Assembly: GCF_004296935.1 (NCBI RefSeq)
Contig: NZ_SCVH01000166.1
Span: forward strand, 124,001 to 188,000
Length of the DNA: 64,000 nucleotides
Direction: 5' to 3'
Source of the DNA: Reyranella sp.
Lineage (GTDB): Bacteria; Pseudomonadota; Alphaproteobacteria; Reyranellales; Reyranellaceae
Part shown: positions 12,662-20,828 of the stretch, piece after piece
Position numbering within the stretch: position 1 is the first letter of the stretch
Layout: every line of letters starts with the position of its first letter
Made by a program: the position numbers and the translations under genes
Notes under the pieces: generated by a model
Databases searched by the model: none
Told to the model about the DNA's origin: nothing
What the model saw: the letters and a program-made list of their open reading frames with translations, nothing else

Positions 12662-13662
12662 TCGATCACCTCATCGGCACGAATCAGCAGCGACGGCGGC
12701 AGGGTGAGGCCCAGGGTGCGTGCCGTCTTCTGATTGACCACCAGCCAGAACTTGGTCGGCGTCTCGACCGGAATGTCGCCGGGATTGGCGCCCTTGAGGA
12801 TGCGATCGATCTGGGTCGCCGCGCGCTCGGTCAGGCTGGCGTGGTCGGCGCCAAAGGCGACCAGCGCGCCGTTCTCGGCGAACAGCGGCTGCTCGCCGAT
12901 AGACGGCAGGCGGCGGCCGAGGGCGGGCTCGATGAACTGGCGGGACGACGCCAGGAAAAGCGTCTGCACGATCACCGCTTGCACGCGTTCGCTGGTCATT
13001 TGATCGAGAGCGGCGGCGAAACCGTCCGGTCCGCGGACTCGCACCGGAACCACCGAGATTTCCATACGGCTGGCGGTGGTCGAGGTCTCGCTGATGAACG
13101 TCTCGGCATTCGGATCGATGGACGAGGCGAGGAAGCCGACGCGCGTCAGTTTGGGAACGGCTTCGCGCAGAATCTCGAGACGCTTGGGTGCCAGTTCAGG
13201 ACCTGATGACATGACGCCGGTCATCAGGCCGCCGGGGCGCGCCAGGTTGCTGACGATGCCCGTGGCCAGTGCGTCCGCGACATGGAACACGACGGGTGTG
13301 CGCTTCACCACTTCCTTCACGGCGTGGGCCGCGGGAGTCGTGCGCGCAAAGATCAACGACACGCCCATGGCTTCGAGTTCGATCGCGGCCTCGGCGGCGC
13401 GGGCGCGGCTGCCGGCGGCCCATCGCCACTCGAAGGCGACATTGATGCCCTCGCGATAGCCGACGCTTGCCATTGCCTTGCGGAGTTCGTCCATGCGGAA
13501 CGTGGCCTCGGGGCCTTCCCAATTCACGACGCCGATTTTAGGCAGGCGCGGTTGGGCACGCGCGGAAATGGGGGCCGCCAAGCCAGCGGCGAGCGCCGCG
13601 GCAAGCGCTTGCCGTCTCCCCGAGGGCCCGAACCGGGCACCGGACTGGCCGCTTTCACCCAT
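12658..13662 (-). CDS. ABC-type periplasmic substrate-binding protein, paralog 2
   Basis: 334 residues. The signal region is longer than in its paralogs, with twin Arg (SGRRQALAAALAAG) and cleavage near ARAQP. Family blocks include TPVVFHVADALATGIV, GGLMTGVMSS, KRLEILREAVP and the C-terminal RADEVIE. A 77-bp gap separates it from paralog 1, the only sizeable gap within the array, so an internal promoter is possible. It overlaps paralog 3 by 4 bp. Confidence 0.87.
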   Translation of the reverse strand: MGESGQSGARFGPSGRRQALAAALAAGLAAPISARAQPRLPKIGVVNWEGPEATFRMDELRKAMASVGYREGINVAFEWRWAAGSRARAAEAAIELEAMGVSLIFARTTPAAHAVKEVVKRTPVVFHVADALATGIVSNLARPGGLMTGVMSSGPELAPKRLEILREAVPKLTRVGFLASSIDPNAETFISETSTTASRMEISVVPVRVRGPDGFAAALDQMTSERVQAVIVQTLFLASSRQFIEPALGRRLPSIGEQPLFAENGALVAFGADHASLTERAATQIDRILKGANPGDIPVETPTKFWLVVNQKTARTLGLTLPPSLLIRADEVIE

Positions 13663-13739
13663 GACGTCGCGGGCCCCTTCCCCAAGGGCGATCCTAACCA
13701 GATCGGCAGGGAGTTGGCGAGATCACCTGTACGGTCGCG

Positions 13740-14723
13740 TCACTCGATAATTTGCTCCGCCCGGCTGAGGACCACCGGCGGGATCTGCAGGCCCAACGCC
13801 CTGGCCGTCTTGAGGTTGATGGCGAGTTCGAAGGTCGTGGGCTGCTCTACCGGCATGTCCGCCGGTTGCGCGCCGCGAAACAGTCGTGCGACGTAGTCCG
13901 CCAATCTGACACGCTGTTGCCGGAGGCCGGGTCCGTAGGACAGCAGGCATCCCGCCTCGGCCATCTCCACCCACTGGCAGGCGAGGGGCAGTCCCAACCT
14001 GGCTGCCTCTGCGACGACGGTCGGCGTGTCGTTGAACAGCCGGGGGTCCGCGGAAACCACGACGGCGCCGGCTCCGGCGGACTTGAGACCGGCAAGGGCG
14101 GGCCCGATGTCGCCGGCCTTCTCCACATTGATCGGGAGCACTTCGATCCCGATCCGGCCGGCGACGTCGCGGGCTTCGCGCAGGCTGGTTTCCGCGCTGG
14201 TCGACCGCTGATAGAGCAGCAAGCCGACCCGGGACATCCCCGGCACCGCCTCCGACAGAAGATGCAGGCGCTTGCCCTCGAGTTCGGCCGCAAGAATGAC
14301 GATGCCGGTCACGTTCTTGCCGGGCCGCGACAGCGTTCGCGCCAGCCCGAGCTGCACTGGATCGGGGCCGAACGCCACTATGGGAATCTGGTCGGTGGCC
14401 GCGGCGGCGGCGCGGACGGCCTCGCCGCCGACTGCGATCAGGACATCCGGCTTGCCGGCGACGAGTTCGCGGGCCAATCCCGGCAGGCTTGCGGAATCGC
14501 CGAAGGCATCCGCGACGTCGAACGTCCGTCCGCGCACGAAGCCCAGTCGCTCGAGCTCCGGCAGCGTTGTCTCCCGCGTGAGCTGCAGGGAAAGCGCCGA
14601 CTGGCCCAGCACGGCGAGGCGAAAAATGCGGTCGCGGCCGCCTTGCGCCCCCGCCGGCACTGCGGCGACGAGGCCGGCGACCAGCAGGAGGACGCAGGCG
14701 GTCGCCTTCTTCGGCCAGCTCAT
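13740..14723 (-). CDS. ABC-type periplasmic substrate-binding protein, paralog 1 (operon-leading)
   Basis: 327 residues with a Sec-type signal peptide lacking twin Arg (MSWPKKATACVLLLVAG..., cleavage near PAGAQG), unlike the other copies. Family blocks are IPIVAFGPDPVQLGL, GKNVTGIVILA, KRLHLLSEAVPG, CLLSYGPGLRQQRVRLA and the terminal AEQIIE. It is the first gene of the seven-member array. Its ATG overlaps a short frame ending in VIE plus stop, which looks like the tail of a lost eighth copy. Confidence 0.87.
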   Translation of the reverse strand: MSWPKKATACVLLLVAGLVAAVPAGAQGGRDRIFRLAVLGQSALSLQLTRETTLPELERLGFVRGRTFDVADAFGDSASLPGLARELVAGKPDVLIAVGGEAVRAAAAATDQIPIVAFGPDPVQLGLARTLSRPGKNVTGIVILAAELEGKRLHLLSEAVPGMSRVGLLLYQRSTSAETSLREARDVAGRIGIEVLPINVEKAGDIGPALAGLKSAGAGAVVVSADPRLFNDTPTVVAEAARLGLPLACQWVEMAEAGCLLSYGPGLRQQRVRLADYVARLFRGAQPADMPVEQPTTFELAINLKTARALGLQIPPVVLSRAEQIIE

Positions 14724-14746
14724 TCGATCACCCGATCCCGTACGGA
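14720..14746 (-). pseudogene. Possible residual 3' end of an eighth substrate-binding protein gene
   Basis: Reading leftward, the bases immediately before paralog 1 encode SVRDRVIE followed by TGA, and that TGA overlaps the paralog 1 ATG as ATGA, exactly as at the true junctions of the array (RADEVIE-stop). Upstream of this the frame has no family similarity. Only about eight codons support the idea, so chance or a short leader peptide remain alternatives. Confidence 0.35.
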
Positions 14747-15217
14747 CTGCTTGCCTGTTTCTCTACGTATGCCGAGGCGTCCGCGCAAGGCTGGATTGCA
14801 TGTATTGATTTGCAAGTTTAGCAAATTTTAGCTATCTTTGCAGATATCCTCGGCGCGATGCGTCCGGAGAGAACAGAGTCGGGCGGTCCTGACCGCACGG
14901 CATGACAACGACGGCGGACCCTACCGACCGCGCGAGGCCTTCCGATGGAAGGTCGTCCCCGAGGCGAGTGTCGCTTGCCTCCTCCTGCCTATCGCCAAAG
15001 AAAAGCCGAGCTGGCGAGCCAACGCCGGCCTGGCGCCGCACCCTCCGGGGCGTGGTGCGACAAGAGCATATGTGCCCGCCATTCAATGCGGGCCCGGGGT
15101 CCGCCGGGAGACAAAATAGACAAGACGTAACGTCATGGTGTCTCCCGGAAACGCCCCTGAAGTCTTCCGCCGGTCCGAATCATGCTAGGCTTTCACGATC
15201 CCCTGGAGGTCGCTGCC
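14747..15217. other. Divergent intergenic region between the sensory array and the UGSC operon
   Basis: About 470 bp without a convincing gene. The part next to the array (14790-14845) is strikingly AT-rich for this genome and holds an inverted repeat TTTGC-N7-GCAAA at 14809-14825, a plausible operator or promoter zone for the leftward operon. The rest is GC-rich; the short open frames in it show no family features or good start sites. Confidence 0.5.
14809..14825. promoter_or_regulatory. Inverted repeat in AT-rich leader of the substrate-binding array
   Basis: TTTGC-aagttta-GCAAA, about 90 bp upstream of the first array gene, inside the only AT-rich patch of the region. The position suits a transcription-factor site. 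No exact -35/-10 pair with good spacing could be assigned. Confidence 0.35.
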
Positions 15218-15880
15218 GTGCCCGACTCTGTTCTCCCTCGCGCCCCGGCCCTGCTCGATGCCGCCGGTGCGGCAGCGCTCGTCGCTTCCTACGCGCCGGT
15301 CAGCGTGACGGCGGCCGTAAAAGATATCGGCCGAATCGACGCGCACATGGGCCGGTTCGTTTCCCTCTCGCCAATGTGCCTGGTGGCCACCGCCGACGCC
15401 GCGGGCAAGCAGGATGTGACGCCGCGCGGCGACCCGCCGGGCTCGTTCAAGGTGCTGGACGAGCACACGCTGGCGGTCGCCGACCGGCCGGGCAACAACC
15501 GGCTCGATACGCTCAAGAACCTGCTTGAGAATCCCGAGATCGCACTCATTTTCCTGCTGCCTGGCACCAACGAGACGGTGCGCATGGCGGGCACGGCGCG
15601 GCTCTCGGTCGATCCGGCGTTGCTGGAATCCATGGCGGTTCAGGGCAAGGCGCCGAAATGCGCCATCGTGGTGTCGGTGCGGCAGGCCTATCTGCACTGC
15701 GCCAAGGCGCTGCTGCGCTCCAAACTGTGGAGCGGCGACTATGCCCAGCCCAAAGGCACCTTCCCGTCGATCAGCCGGATGGTCGGCGACCAGATTGGCC
15801 TCAGCGAGGAGGAGAAGAAGAAGCGCGAAGCGGCGACCGAGATCGCCTACCGGGACGGACTATGGGCACCGATCAAGTAG
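15218..15880 (+). CDS. Pyridoxamine 5'-phosphate oxidase-like FMN protein (MSMEG_1061/DR2398 type)
   Basis: 220 residues from a GTG start chosen because GGAGG lies 8 bp upstream; an in-frame ATG at 15182 lacks a ribosome site. The split-barrel fold typical of PPOX proteins is seen in the blocks MCLVATADAAGKQDVTPRGD, PGNNRLDTLKNLLENPEIALIFLLPG and ETVRMAGTARL. Such proteins bind FMN or F420; the reaction here is unknown. It is the first gene of a rightward operon; the next gene begins inside its last 19 bp. Confidence 0.8.
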   Translation: MPDSVLPRAPALLDAAGAAALVASYAPVSVTAAVKDIGRIDAHMGRFVSLSPMCLVATADAAGKQDVTPRGDPPGSFKVLDEHTLAVADRPGNNRLDTLKNLLENPEIALIFLLPGTNETVRMAGTARLSVDPALLESMAVQGKAPKCAIVVSVRQAYLHCAKALLRSKLWSGDYAQPKGTFPSISRMVGDQIGLSEEEKKKREAATEIAYRDGLWAPIK

Positions 15881-16803
15881 CCGGCCCCTTCGTCGTCACC
15901 GGACAACGCGCCCGCCAGATGCGGGTGGTGCCGGCCGATGTCCTGAAGCGTCTTTACGGCAAGTCCGACGCCAAGGGTTTTGTGCAGACCGGCGCGCATC
16001 TCGCGTTGCTGGTCCTGGGCGGCTGGCTGGTCCTGGAAACGCGCGGGACCTGGTGGGTGGTGCCGGCGCTCCTGCTGCAGGCGGTGTTCGTGAACACGCT
16101 GTTCGGCGCCATGCACGAGTCGACGCATTACAATTCGTTCAAGACGCGCCGCTTTGCCGACATCCTGGCTTTCTTCTCAGGCGCGGCGATCCTGAACAAC
16201 GCGGGCTTCTACCGGCACTATCACCTGGCGCATCACCGCTACACCCAGGATCCGCTGCGCGATCCCGAGCTCATCACCTCGGGCACACCCAGGGGCTGGG
16301 GGGCCTATCTCTTCCGCATCAGCTCGGTCCCGTTCCTCATGATCCGCCTGCGCGACATTCTCCTGTTCCCCTTCGGCTTCAAGGGCGACGTGACCTACAT
16401 CCACCAGCAGGCGTGGCCCGAGGTCCGGCGCTGGGGCCGGCTGCTGCTCGCCTTCTATGCCGCGCTGGTCGTGGGCTCGATCCTGCTGCAGACGACAGCG
16501 GTGCTGTGGGTGTGGTTCATCCCGCTACTGATCGGCCTGCCGCTGCTGCGTCTTTATCTGTTGTGCGAGCACACACTCTGCCCCAACAGCGACGACGGCT
16601 TCGCCAATACCCGCACGACCTTGAGCAACCCCGTGGTGCGTTTCCTGATGTGGAACCTGCCCTACCACGCCGAACACCATCTGCTGCCCAACATCCCGTT
16701 CCATCACCTGCCTGAAGCGCACCGCCATCTGCGGCCACACCTGAAATACGTGGCCCGGAGCTACACCCAGGTGCATGGCGAGATCATTCGGAGCTTCGCT
16801 TGA
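15862..16803 (+). CDS. Membrane fatty acid desaturase / hydroxylase family protein
   Basis: 313 residues. Hydrophobic segments lie near 45-80, 105-115 and 205-250. The three di-iron histidine boxes are present: HESTH (85-89), HLAHH (121-125) and HAEHH close to the C-terminus. Family members are integral membrane di-iron enzymes acting on acyl chains or related lipids; the substrate here is unknown. The start overlaps the PPOX gene by 19 bp and the stop overlaps the next start (TTGA), showing tight coupling. Confidence 0.85.
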   Translation: MGTDQVAGPFVVTGQRARQMRVVPADVLKRLYGKSDAKGFVQTGAHLALLVLGGWLVLETRGTWWVVPALLLQAVFVNTLFGAMHESTHYNSFKTRRFADILAFFSGAAILNNAGFYRHYHLAHHRYTQDPLRDPELITSGTPRGWGAYLFRISSVPFLMIRLRDILLFPFGFKGDVTYIHQQAWPEVRRWGRLLLAFYAALVVGSILLQTTAVLWVWFIPLLIGLPLLRLYLLCEHTLCPNSDDGFANTRTTLSNPVVRFLMWNLPYHAEHHLLPNIPFHHLPEAHRHLRPHLKYVARSYTQVHGEIIRSFA

Positions 16804-17777
16804 GGACCAGTGACGGCGTCTTCGAGTGTGGCGATCTTTCGCTGCAGCGCGGCGGCACGCTGAAGAACGCCCGGATTGTCTACAAGACCTACGGCACGCT
16901 TTCGCCGAAGCGCGACAACGTCATCGTCTATCCCACGAGCTACGGCGCCCAGCACACCGACATCGAATGGCTGGTCAATGTCGAGCATTGCCTCGATCCC
17001 AGCCGCTACTTCATCGTCATTCCCAACATGTTCACCAACGGGCTCTCTTCCTCGCCGTCCAATACGTCCGGGGGTGATTTTCCCGAGGTCACGACCTACG
17101 ACAACGTCATGCAGCAGCGGCGGCTCATGGCCGAGCTGTTCGGCGTCGATCGCATCAAACTGGTCTATGGCTGGTCGATGGGCGCGCAGCAGGCCTATCA
17201 CTGGGCCGCCCTGTTCGGCGACGCAGTCGAGCGCATCGTGGTCGTCTGCGGCTCGGCCCGTACGGCGCCGCACAATTTCGTCTTCCTCGAAGGTGTGCGC
17301 AGCGCGGTGCAGGCCGCCCGTACGTCCGAAGCGGGCCTGCGTGCGATGGGCCGTATCTATGCCGGCTGGGCGCTCAGCCAGACCTTCTATCGCCGCGAGA
17401 TGTGGCGCGGGCTGGGCTTCGCCAGCCTGGAGGATTTTTTGGTCCGCTCCTGGGAGGCCAACTTCGTGCGCCGCGACGCGCGCGATCTCATGGCCCAGCT
17501 TTGGAGCTGGCAGAACGGCGACATCTCCGCCAACGACCTCTACCGCGGCGATCTCCAGATGGCGCTCGCCGGCATAAAGGCCAAGGTGCTGCTGCTGCCG
17601 TCGGCCACCGACCTCTATTTCCAGACCGACGACAACCGCGCCGAGCTGCCCTATCTCCGGGACGCGAAGCTGGTGGAAATCCCCTCGGTCTGGGGTCATC
17701 GTGCCGGCAACCCGCTCGCCAATCCCGAGGATGCGGCGTTCATCGATGCCCAGGTGGAGGCCCTGCTCAATGCCTGA
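16800..17777 (+). CDS. Alpha/beta-fold protein of the homoserine O-acetyltransferase (MetX) family
   Basis: 325 residues, starting at a TTG that overlaps the desaturase stop by 4 bp. It has the MetX-family layout with nucleophile elbow GWSMG (S126), likely acid D271 (SATDLYF) and H300 (WGHRAGNP). MetX enzymes acylate homoserine, but many relatives of this type are hydrolases or acyltransferases with other substrates. The setting (desaturase, thioredoxin-like protein, selenoprotein) does not suggest methionine synthesis. The stop overlaps the next gene by 8 bp. Confidence 0.8.
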   Translation: MRTSDGVFECGDLSLQRGGTLKNARIVYKTYGTLSPKRDNVIVYPTSYGAQHTDIEWLVNVEHCLDPSRYFIVIPNMFTNGLSSSPSNTSGGDFPEVTTYDNVMQQRRLMAELFGVDRIKLVYGWSMGAQQAYHWAALFGDAVERIVVVCGSARTAPHNFVFLEGVRSAVQAARTSEAGLRAMGRIYAGWALSQTFYRREMWRGLGFASLEDFLVRSWEANFVRRDARDLMAQLWSWQNGDISANDLYRGDLQMALAGIKAKVLLLPSATDLYFQTDDNRAELPYLRDAKLVEIPSVWGHRAGNPLANPEDAAFIDAQVEALLNA

Positions 17778-19212
17778 CGGTTTGCCAAACGACGGCTTCG
17801 TGATCGTCGCCAAGCACGATTGTCCGACCTGCACCCTCGTCGAACCGGTGATGCAGAGCCTCGACCGTGCCGGTCCGCTGGCCGTCATCACCCAGGACGA
17901 TCCTTCCTTCCCGTCGGGCGTCGGCACCGTGATCGACGACCACGACCTGCAGCGCTCGTTCCAGCTGAAAGTCGAAACCGTGCCGACCCTGATCCGGTTC
18001 AAGGGTGGCCGCGAGGTCGAGCGCACTGTGGGCTGGGATCGCGCCGAATGGACGCGAGTTGCCGGTGCCGCCGCGTCAGGCGACGGCCTGCCGGCGTGGC
18101 AGCCGGGCTGCGGCTCCAAGAGCGTCGAGCCCGGCGTGCACGAAACCCTGGTGGCGCGCTACGGTGACACAGGCCTCAAGGCGCGCGCCATCGCGGTCGG
18201 CGAATGGGACGATCCGATCGAAGCCTGCTTCGAGCGCGGCTGGAGCGACGGGCTTCCCGTCGTGCCGCCGACCGACGATCGCATCCTGCGCATGCTGGGC
18301 GGCACCGAGCGCAAGCCCGACGAGATCGTGGGTAGCATCCCGCCCAACCTGGCGCCGTGCACCGTCGAGAAGGTGGCGATCAACGCCGTGATGGCGGGCT
18401 GCAAGCCCGAGTACATGCCGGTGGTGCTGGGCGTGCTCGAGGCGGCACTCGATCCGCTGTTCGTCCTGCACGGGCTCCTCTGCACCACGCACTTCTCGGG
18501 ACCGCTCGTGATCATCAACGGGCCGGCCGCCAAGGCGATCGGCATGAACAGCGGTGTCAACGCGCTCGGCCAGGGCAACCGCGCCAACGCCACCATCGGG
18601 CGCGCCTTGCAGCTCATTGTCAGGAATGTCGGCGGCGGCCTGCCCGGCGGCATGGATCGCGCCACGCTCGGCAATCCCGGCAAGTACACCTTCTGCTTCG
18701 CCGAGGATGAGTCCGATCCCGACTGGGAACCGCTGGCGCAACGCCGCGGCATCCCCGCCGGCAAGAGCGCCGTGACGCTGTTCCACGGCGAGGGCGTAAA
18801 CGGCTTCATCGACCAGAAGTCGCGCACGCCGGAGGAGCTCATACGGTCTCTTGCGATGGGCCTGTTCGGGGTCGGCCATCCCAAGCTCTGCCTCGCCGGC
18901 AACGCCGTGCTGGTGCTGGCGCCCGAGCACTACAAGATCTTCAAGGACGGCGGTTGGAACCGCCGTCGCATCGAGGATGAGCTCTACAAGGCCCTGAAGC
19001 GGCCGGGCAGCGAGCTGATCCGCGGCGCCCAGAACATCGCCGAGGGCATGCCGCCGTCGTTCGCCGACAAGATGGTCGACAAATTCCAGCCCGACGGGCT
19101 CCTGATCGTTCGCGCCGGCGGCGAAGCCGGTCTATTCTCGGCCATCATCGGCGGTTGGCCGGGCCAGTCGGTGCGCGACGAATGCCAGGCCGTCACGCAT
19201 GAAATTCGCTGA
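17770..19212 (+). CDS. Thioredoxin-fold / uncharacterised domain fusion, partner of UGSC selenoprotein
   Basis: 480 residues. The N-terminal 100 residues are thioredoxin-like, with redox motif C18-P-T-C21 and a cis-Pro loop (VPTLIRFKGG, P72). The remaining 350 residues form a large unrecognised domain beginning with RGWSDGLPVVPPTDD (157-170), followed by EKVAINAVMAGCKPEY and GQGNRANATIGRAL. No catalytic family can be named. The ribosome site of the selenoprotein gene overlaps its stop codon, so the two products are probably made together. The CxxC domain is a good candidate for reducing the selenenylsulfide of the UGSC protein (inference). Confidence 0.75.
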   Translation: MPDGLPNDGFVIVAKHDCPTCTLVEPVMQSLDRAGPLAVITQDDPSFPSGVGTVIDDHDLQRSFQLKVETVPTLIRFKGGREVERTVGWDRAEWTRVAGAAASGDGLPAWQPGCGSKSVEPGVHETLVARYGDTGLKARAIAVGEWDDPIEACFERGWSDGLPVVPPTDDRILRMLGGTERKPDEIVGSIPPNLAPCTVEKVAINAVMAGCKPEYMPVVLGVLEAALDPLFVLHGLLCTTHFSGPLVIINGPAAKAIGMNSGVNALGQGNRANATIGRALQLIVRNVGGGLPGGMDRATLGNPGKYTFCFAEDESDPDWEPLAQRRGIPAGKSAVTLFHGEGVNGFIDQKSRTPEELIRSLAMGLFGVGHPKLCLAGNAVLVLAPEHYKIFKDGGWNRRRIEDELYKALKRPGSELIRGAQNIAEGMPPSFADKMVDKFQPDGLLIVRAGGEAGLFSAIIGGWPGQSVRDECQAVTHEIR

Positions 19213-19225
19213 GGGAGATCCGTCC

Positions 19226-19750
19226 ATGAACGTTGCTCTCAAATTGCGCGATCCCACGGCGGAGACCTCGCCGACGCGCCGCGCCCGTCTCGCGCCGCCA
19301 CCGTCCGTCGCGGGCAAGAGCGTGGCGCTGATGGATATCGGCAAGGCGCGCGGATCGGAGTTCATCGACCGGCTTGAAGGCCACTTCAAGAAGGCCGGCG
19401 TCGCCACCCGGCGCTACCGCAAGCCCACCAACACCAAGGTGGCGCCGACGAATCTCCTGCAGAAGATCGCGGCGGAGAACCAGCTCGCGGTGATCGCCTT
19501 AAGCGATTGAGGCTCCTGCACATCGTGCAGTCTGCACGACCTTCATAGCCTCGACGGACGCGGCCTCGCCGGCGTCAATATCGTGACAACAGGTTTCGTG
19601 GATGGCGTCGCGGCGCAAAGCGATGCGCTGGGCTTCGAGCCTGCTGTCGTCTACGTGCCGCATCCCATCCAGAACCGCACCAAGGAAGAGATCGAGACGA
19701 TTGCCGACGAGGCCTTCGCCAAGGTGATGGCGCTGCTCGCCAGCGCCTGA
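19226..19750 (+). CDS. UGSC-family selenoprotein (in-frame TGA decoded as selenocysteine)
   Basis: 174 residues if the TGA at 19508-19510 is read as selenocysteine (residue 95). The frame runs on after TGA as GSC, giving the family's defining U-G-S-C motif, then CTSCSLHD and 70 further residues of normal coding composition up to a TGA at 19748. Start: GAGGGA 9 bp before the ATG; an earlier ATG at 19199 has no such site. UGSC proteins are a known selenoprotein family first noticed in marine metagenomes, with unknown function. The fold looks alpha/beta (VALMDIGKARG...), probably redox-active at U95/C98. A perfect hairpin follows the TGA (see next entry). Ordinary gene callers would stop at residue 94. 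Confidence 0.85.
19508..19539 (+). promoter_or_regulatory. Selenocysteine TGA and bacterial SECIS-like hairpin
   Basis: TGA is followed by a 7-bp perfect stem, TCGTGCA (19523-19529) with TGCACGA (19533-19539), closing a GTC loop. The loop begins 20 nt after TGA and starts with G-T, matching the usual bacterial SECIS rules (loop 16-37 nt downstream, G near its 5' side). An alternative stem CTGCAC/GTGCAG lies upstream and overlaps it. Confidence 0.75.
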
Positions 19751-19763
19751 GGACTTCAGGCCC

Positions 19764-20828
19764 CTAGTCCTTCTCCGGCACCACGGCCGGAAGCACTACG
19801 GTCGGCTCGGTCGTCGCGGGCTCCGGCCCGGGCGCGCGCCGTACCGGCCGCGCCGGCGTCGAGGCCAAGAAGGCCGCCACCGCGGCGGCGGTCGCCTTGG
19901 GATCCTCCTCCATCGGGTTGTGGCCGAGGTTCTGGAAGATTTCTAGCTTGGCGCCCTTGATGTCGTTCTGGAAACGGAAGGCATCGGCCACCGGCACCCA
20001 GCGGTCCTTGGCGCCCCACAGGATCAGGGTCGGCACGTCCAATCGCTTGAGTGGCGTGGGATCGAGCGGCTCCTGGGTGCGGGCGCGCTGCAGGGTGGCC
20101 TCGCGGTTGCCGGGGAAGCGCTGCAGTTCGGCATAGCGCCTGATCCGGTCGGGCGTCACCATCGCGGGGTCGGCGTAGACCTCCTCGAGCGAGCGCCGCA
20201 CGACACGCTCCGGCTTGAAGTAGATGCCGACGTCGCCCACCACGGGCATGCGGGCGAGCCGCATCGGCAACGGCGCCTCGCCCTGGCGCGGGTAGCCCGC
20301 GGCATCGACCAGGACGAGATGGCTTACCCTGTCGGGCCGCGTGGCGGCGAAGCTCCAGGCCACGGCGCCACCCATCGAGTGGCCGATCAGCACGAAGCGA
20401 TCGAGATGAAGTGCATCGACCAGCACCTCGATGAAATCGGTGTAGGCCTCGATGGTGTATTCGTCGCGCGGCCAGGCTCCGGTGAGGCCGTGCCCCGGCA
20501 GATCGACCGTGATCAGGCGCAGGCGTGGTGCCAATTCGCGCGCCCAGCCCTCCCACATGTGCAACGAGCCCAGGGAACCATGGATCAGCACCACCGGAAT
20601 TGGGTCGGTGTCGTCCTGGTCGCGCGCATAGTCGCGGACATGGGCCTGCACGCCGCCGACATCGATGAACTTCGAGCGCTCGTTGGCGTAGCGCGCGACC
20701 AGGGTCTCGGCCGGCAGCGTCGGCGCATAGGCCCACAACGCCACGCCCGCCAGGATGGCGCAGGCAAACAGCACGACGAGCGGCCAGCGCCGGCGCGGCG
20801 TCTCAATTCTTCGGCGCCGCGGCGGCAT
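19764..20828 (-). CDS. Membrane-anchored alpha/beta hydrolase
   Basis: 354 residues. The N-terminal signal anchor (about 15-33) follows an Arg-rich head, so the hydrolase domain probably sits in the periplasm. The catalytic triad is S151 (GHSMG), D275 (GAKDRW) and H303 (LGHNP); the oxyanion region is HGSLGS and DLPGHGLTG follows. A Pro/Ala/Thr-rich tail follows the domain. Substrate unknown. The first 26 bp overlap the end of the mechanosensitive channel gene transcribed in the same direction. Confidence 0.87.
   Translation of the reverse strand: MPPRRRRIETPRRRWPLVVLFACAILAGVALWAYAPTLPAETLVARYANERSKFIDVGGVQAHVRDYARDQDDTDPIPVVLIHGSLGSLHMWEGWARELAPRLRLITVDLPGHGLTGAWPRDEYTIEAYTDFIEVLVDALHLDRFVLIGHSMGGAVAWSFAATRPDRVSHLVLVDAAGYPRQGEAPLPMRLARMPVVGDVGIYFKPERVVRRSLEEVYADPAMVTPDRIRRYAELQRFPGNREATLQRARTQEPLDPTPLKRLDVPTLILWGAKDRWVPVADAFRFQNDIKGAKLEIFQNLGHNPMEEDPKATAAAVAAFLASTPARPVRRAPGPEPATTEPTVVLPAVVPEKD

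Noticed and set aside
14832-15086. 84-codon minus-strand frame in the divergent intergenic region
   Set aside because: No family features, no good ribosome site, and a composition typical of chance frames in GC-rich DNA.
16800-17777. Assignment as metX of methionine synthesis working with metY at 1162
   Set aside because: The gene lies in an unrelated tight operon 14 kb away on the other strand, and the MetX fold is shared by many non-methionine enzymes; the evidence is only family-level.
19199-19510. A normal protein of about 95 residues ending at the TGA
   Set aside because: The downstream in-frame coding quality, the UGSC motif and the hairpin at SECIS distance make a simple stop less likely. 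The GAGGGA-supported start at 19226 is preferred over 19199.
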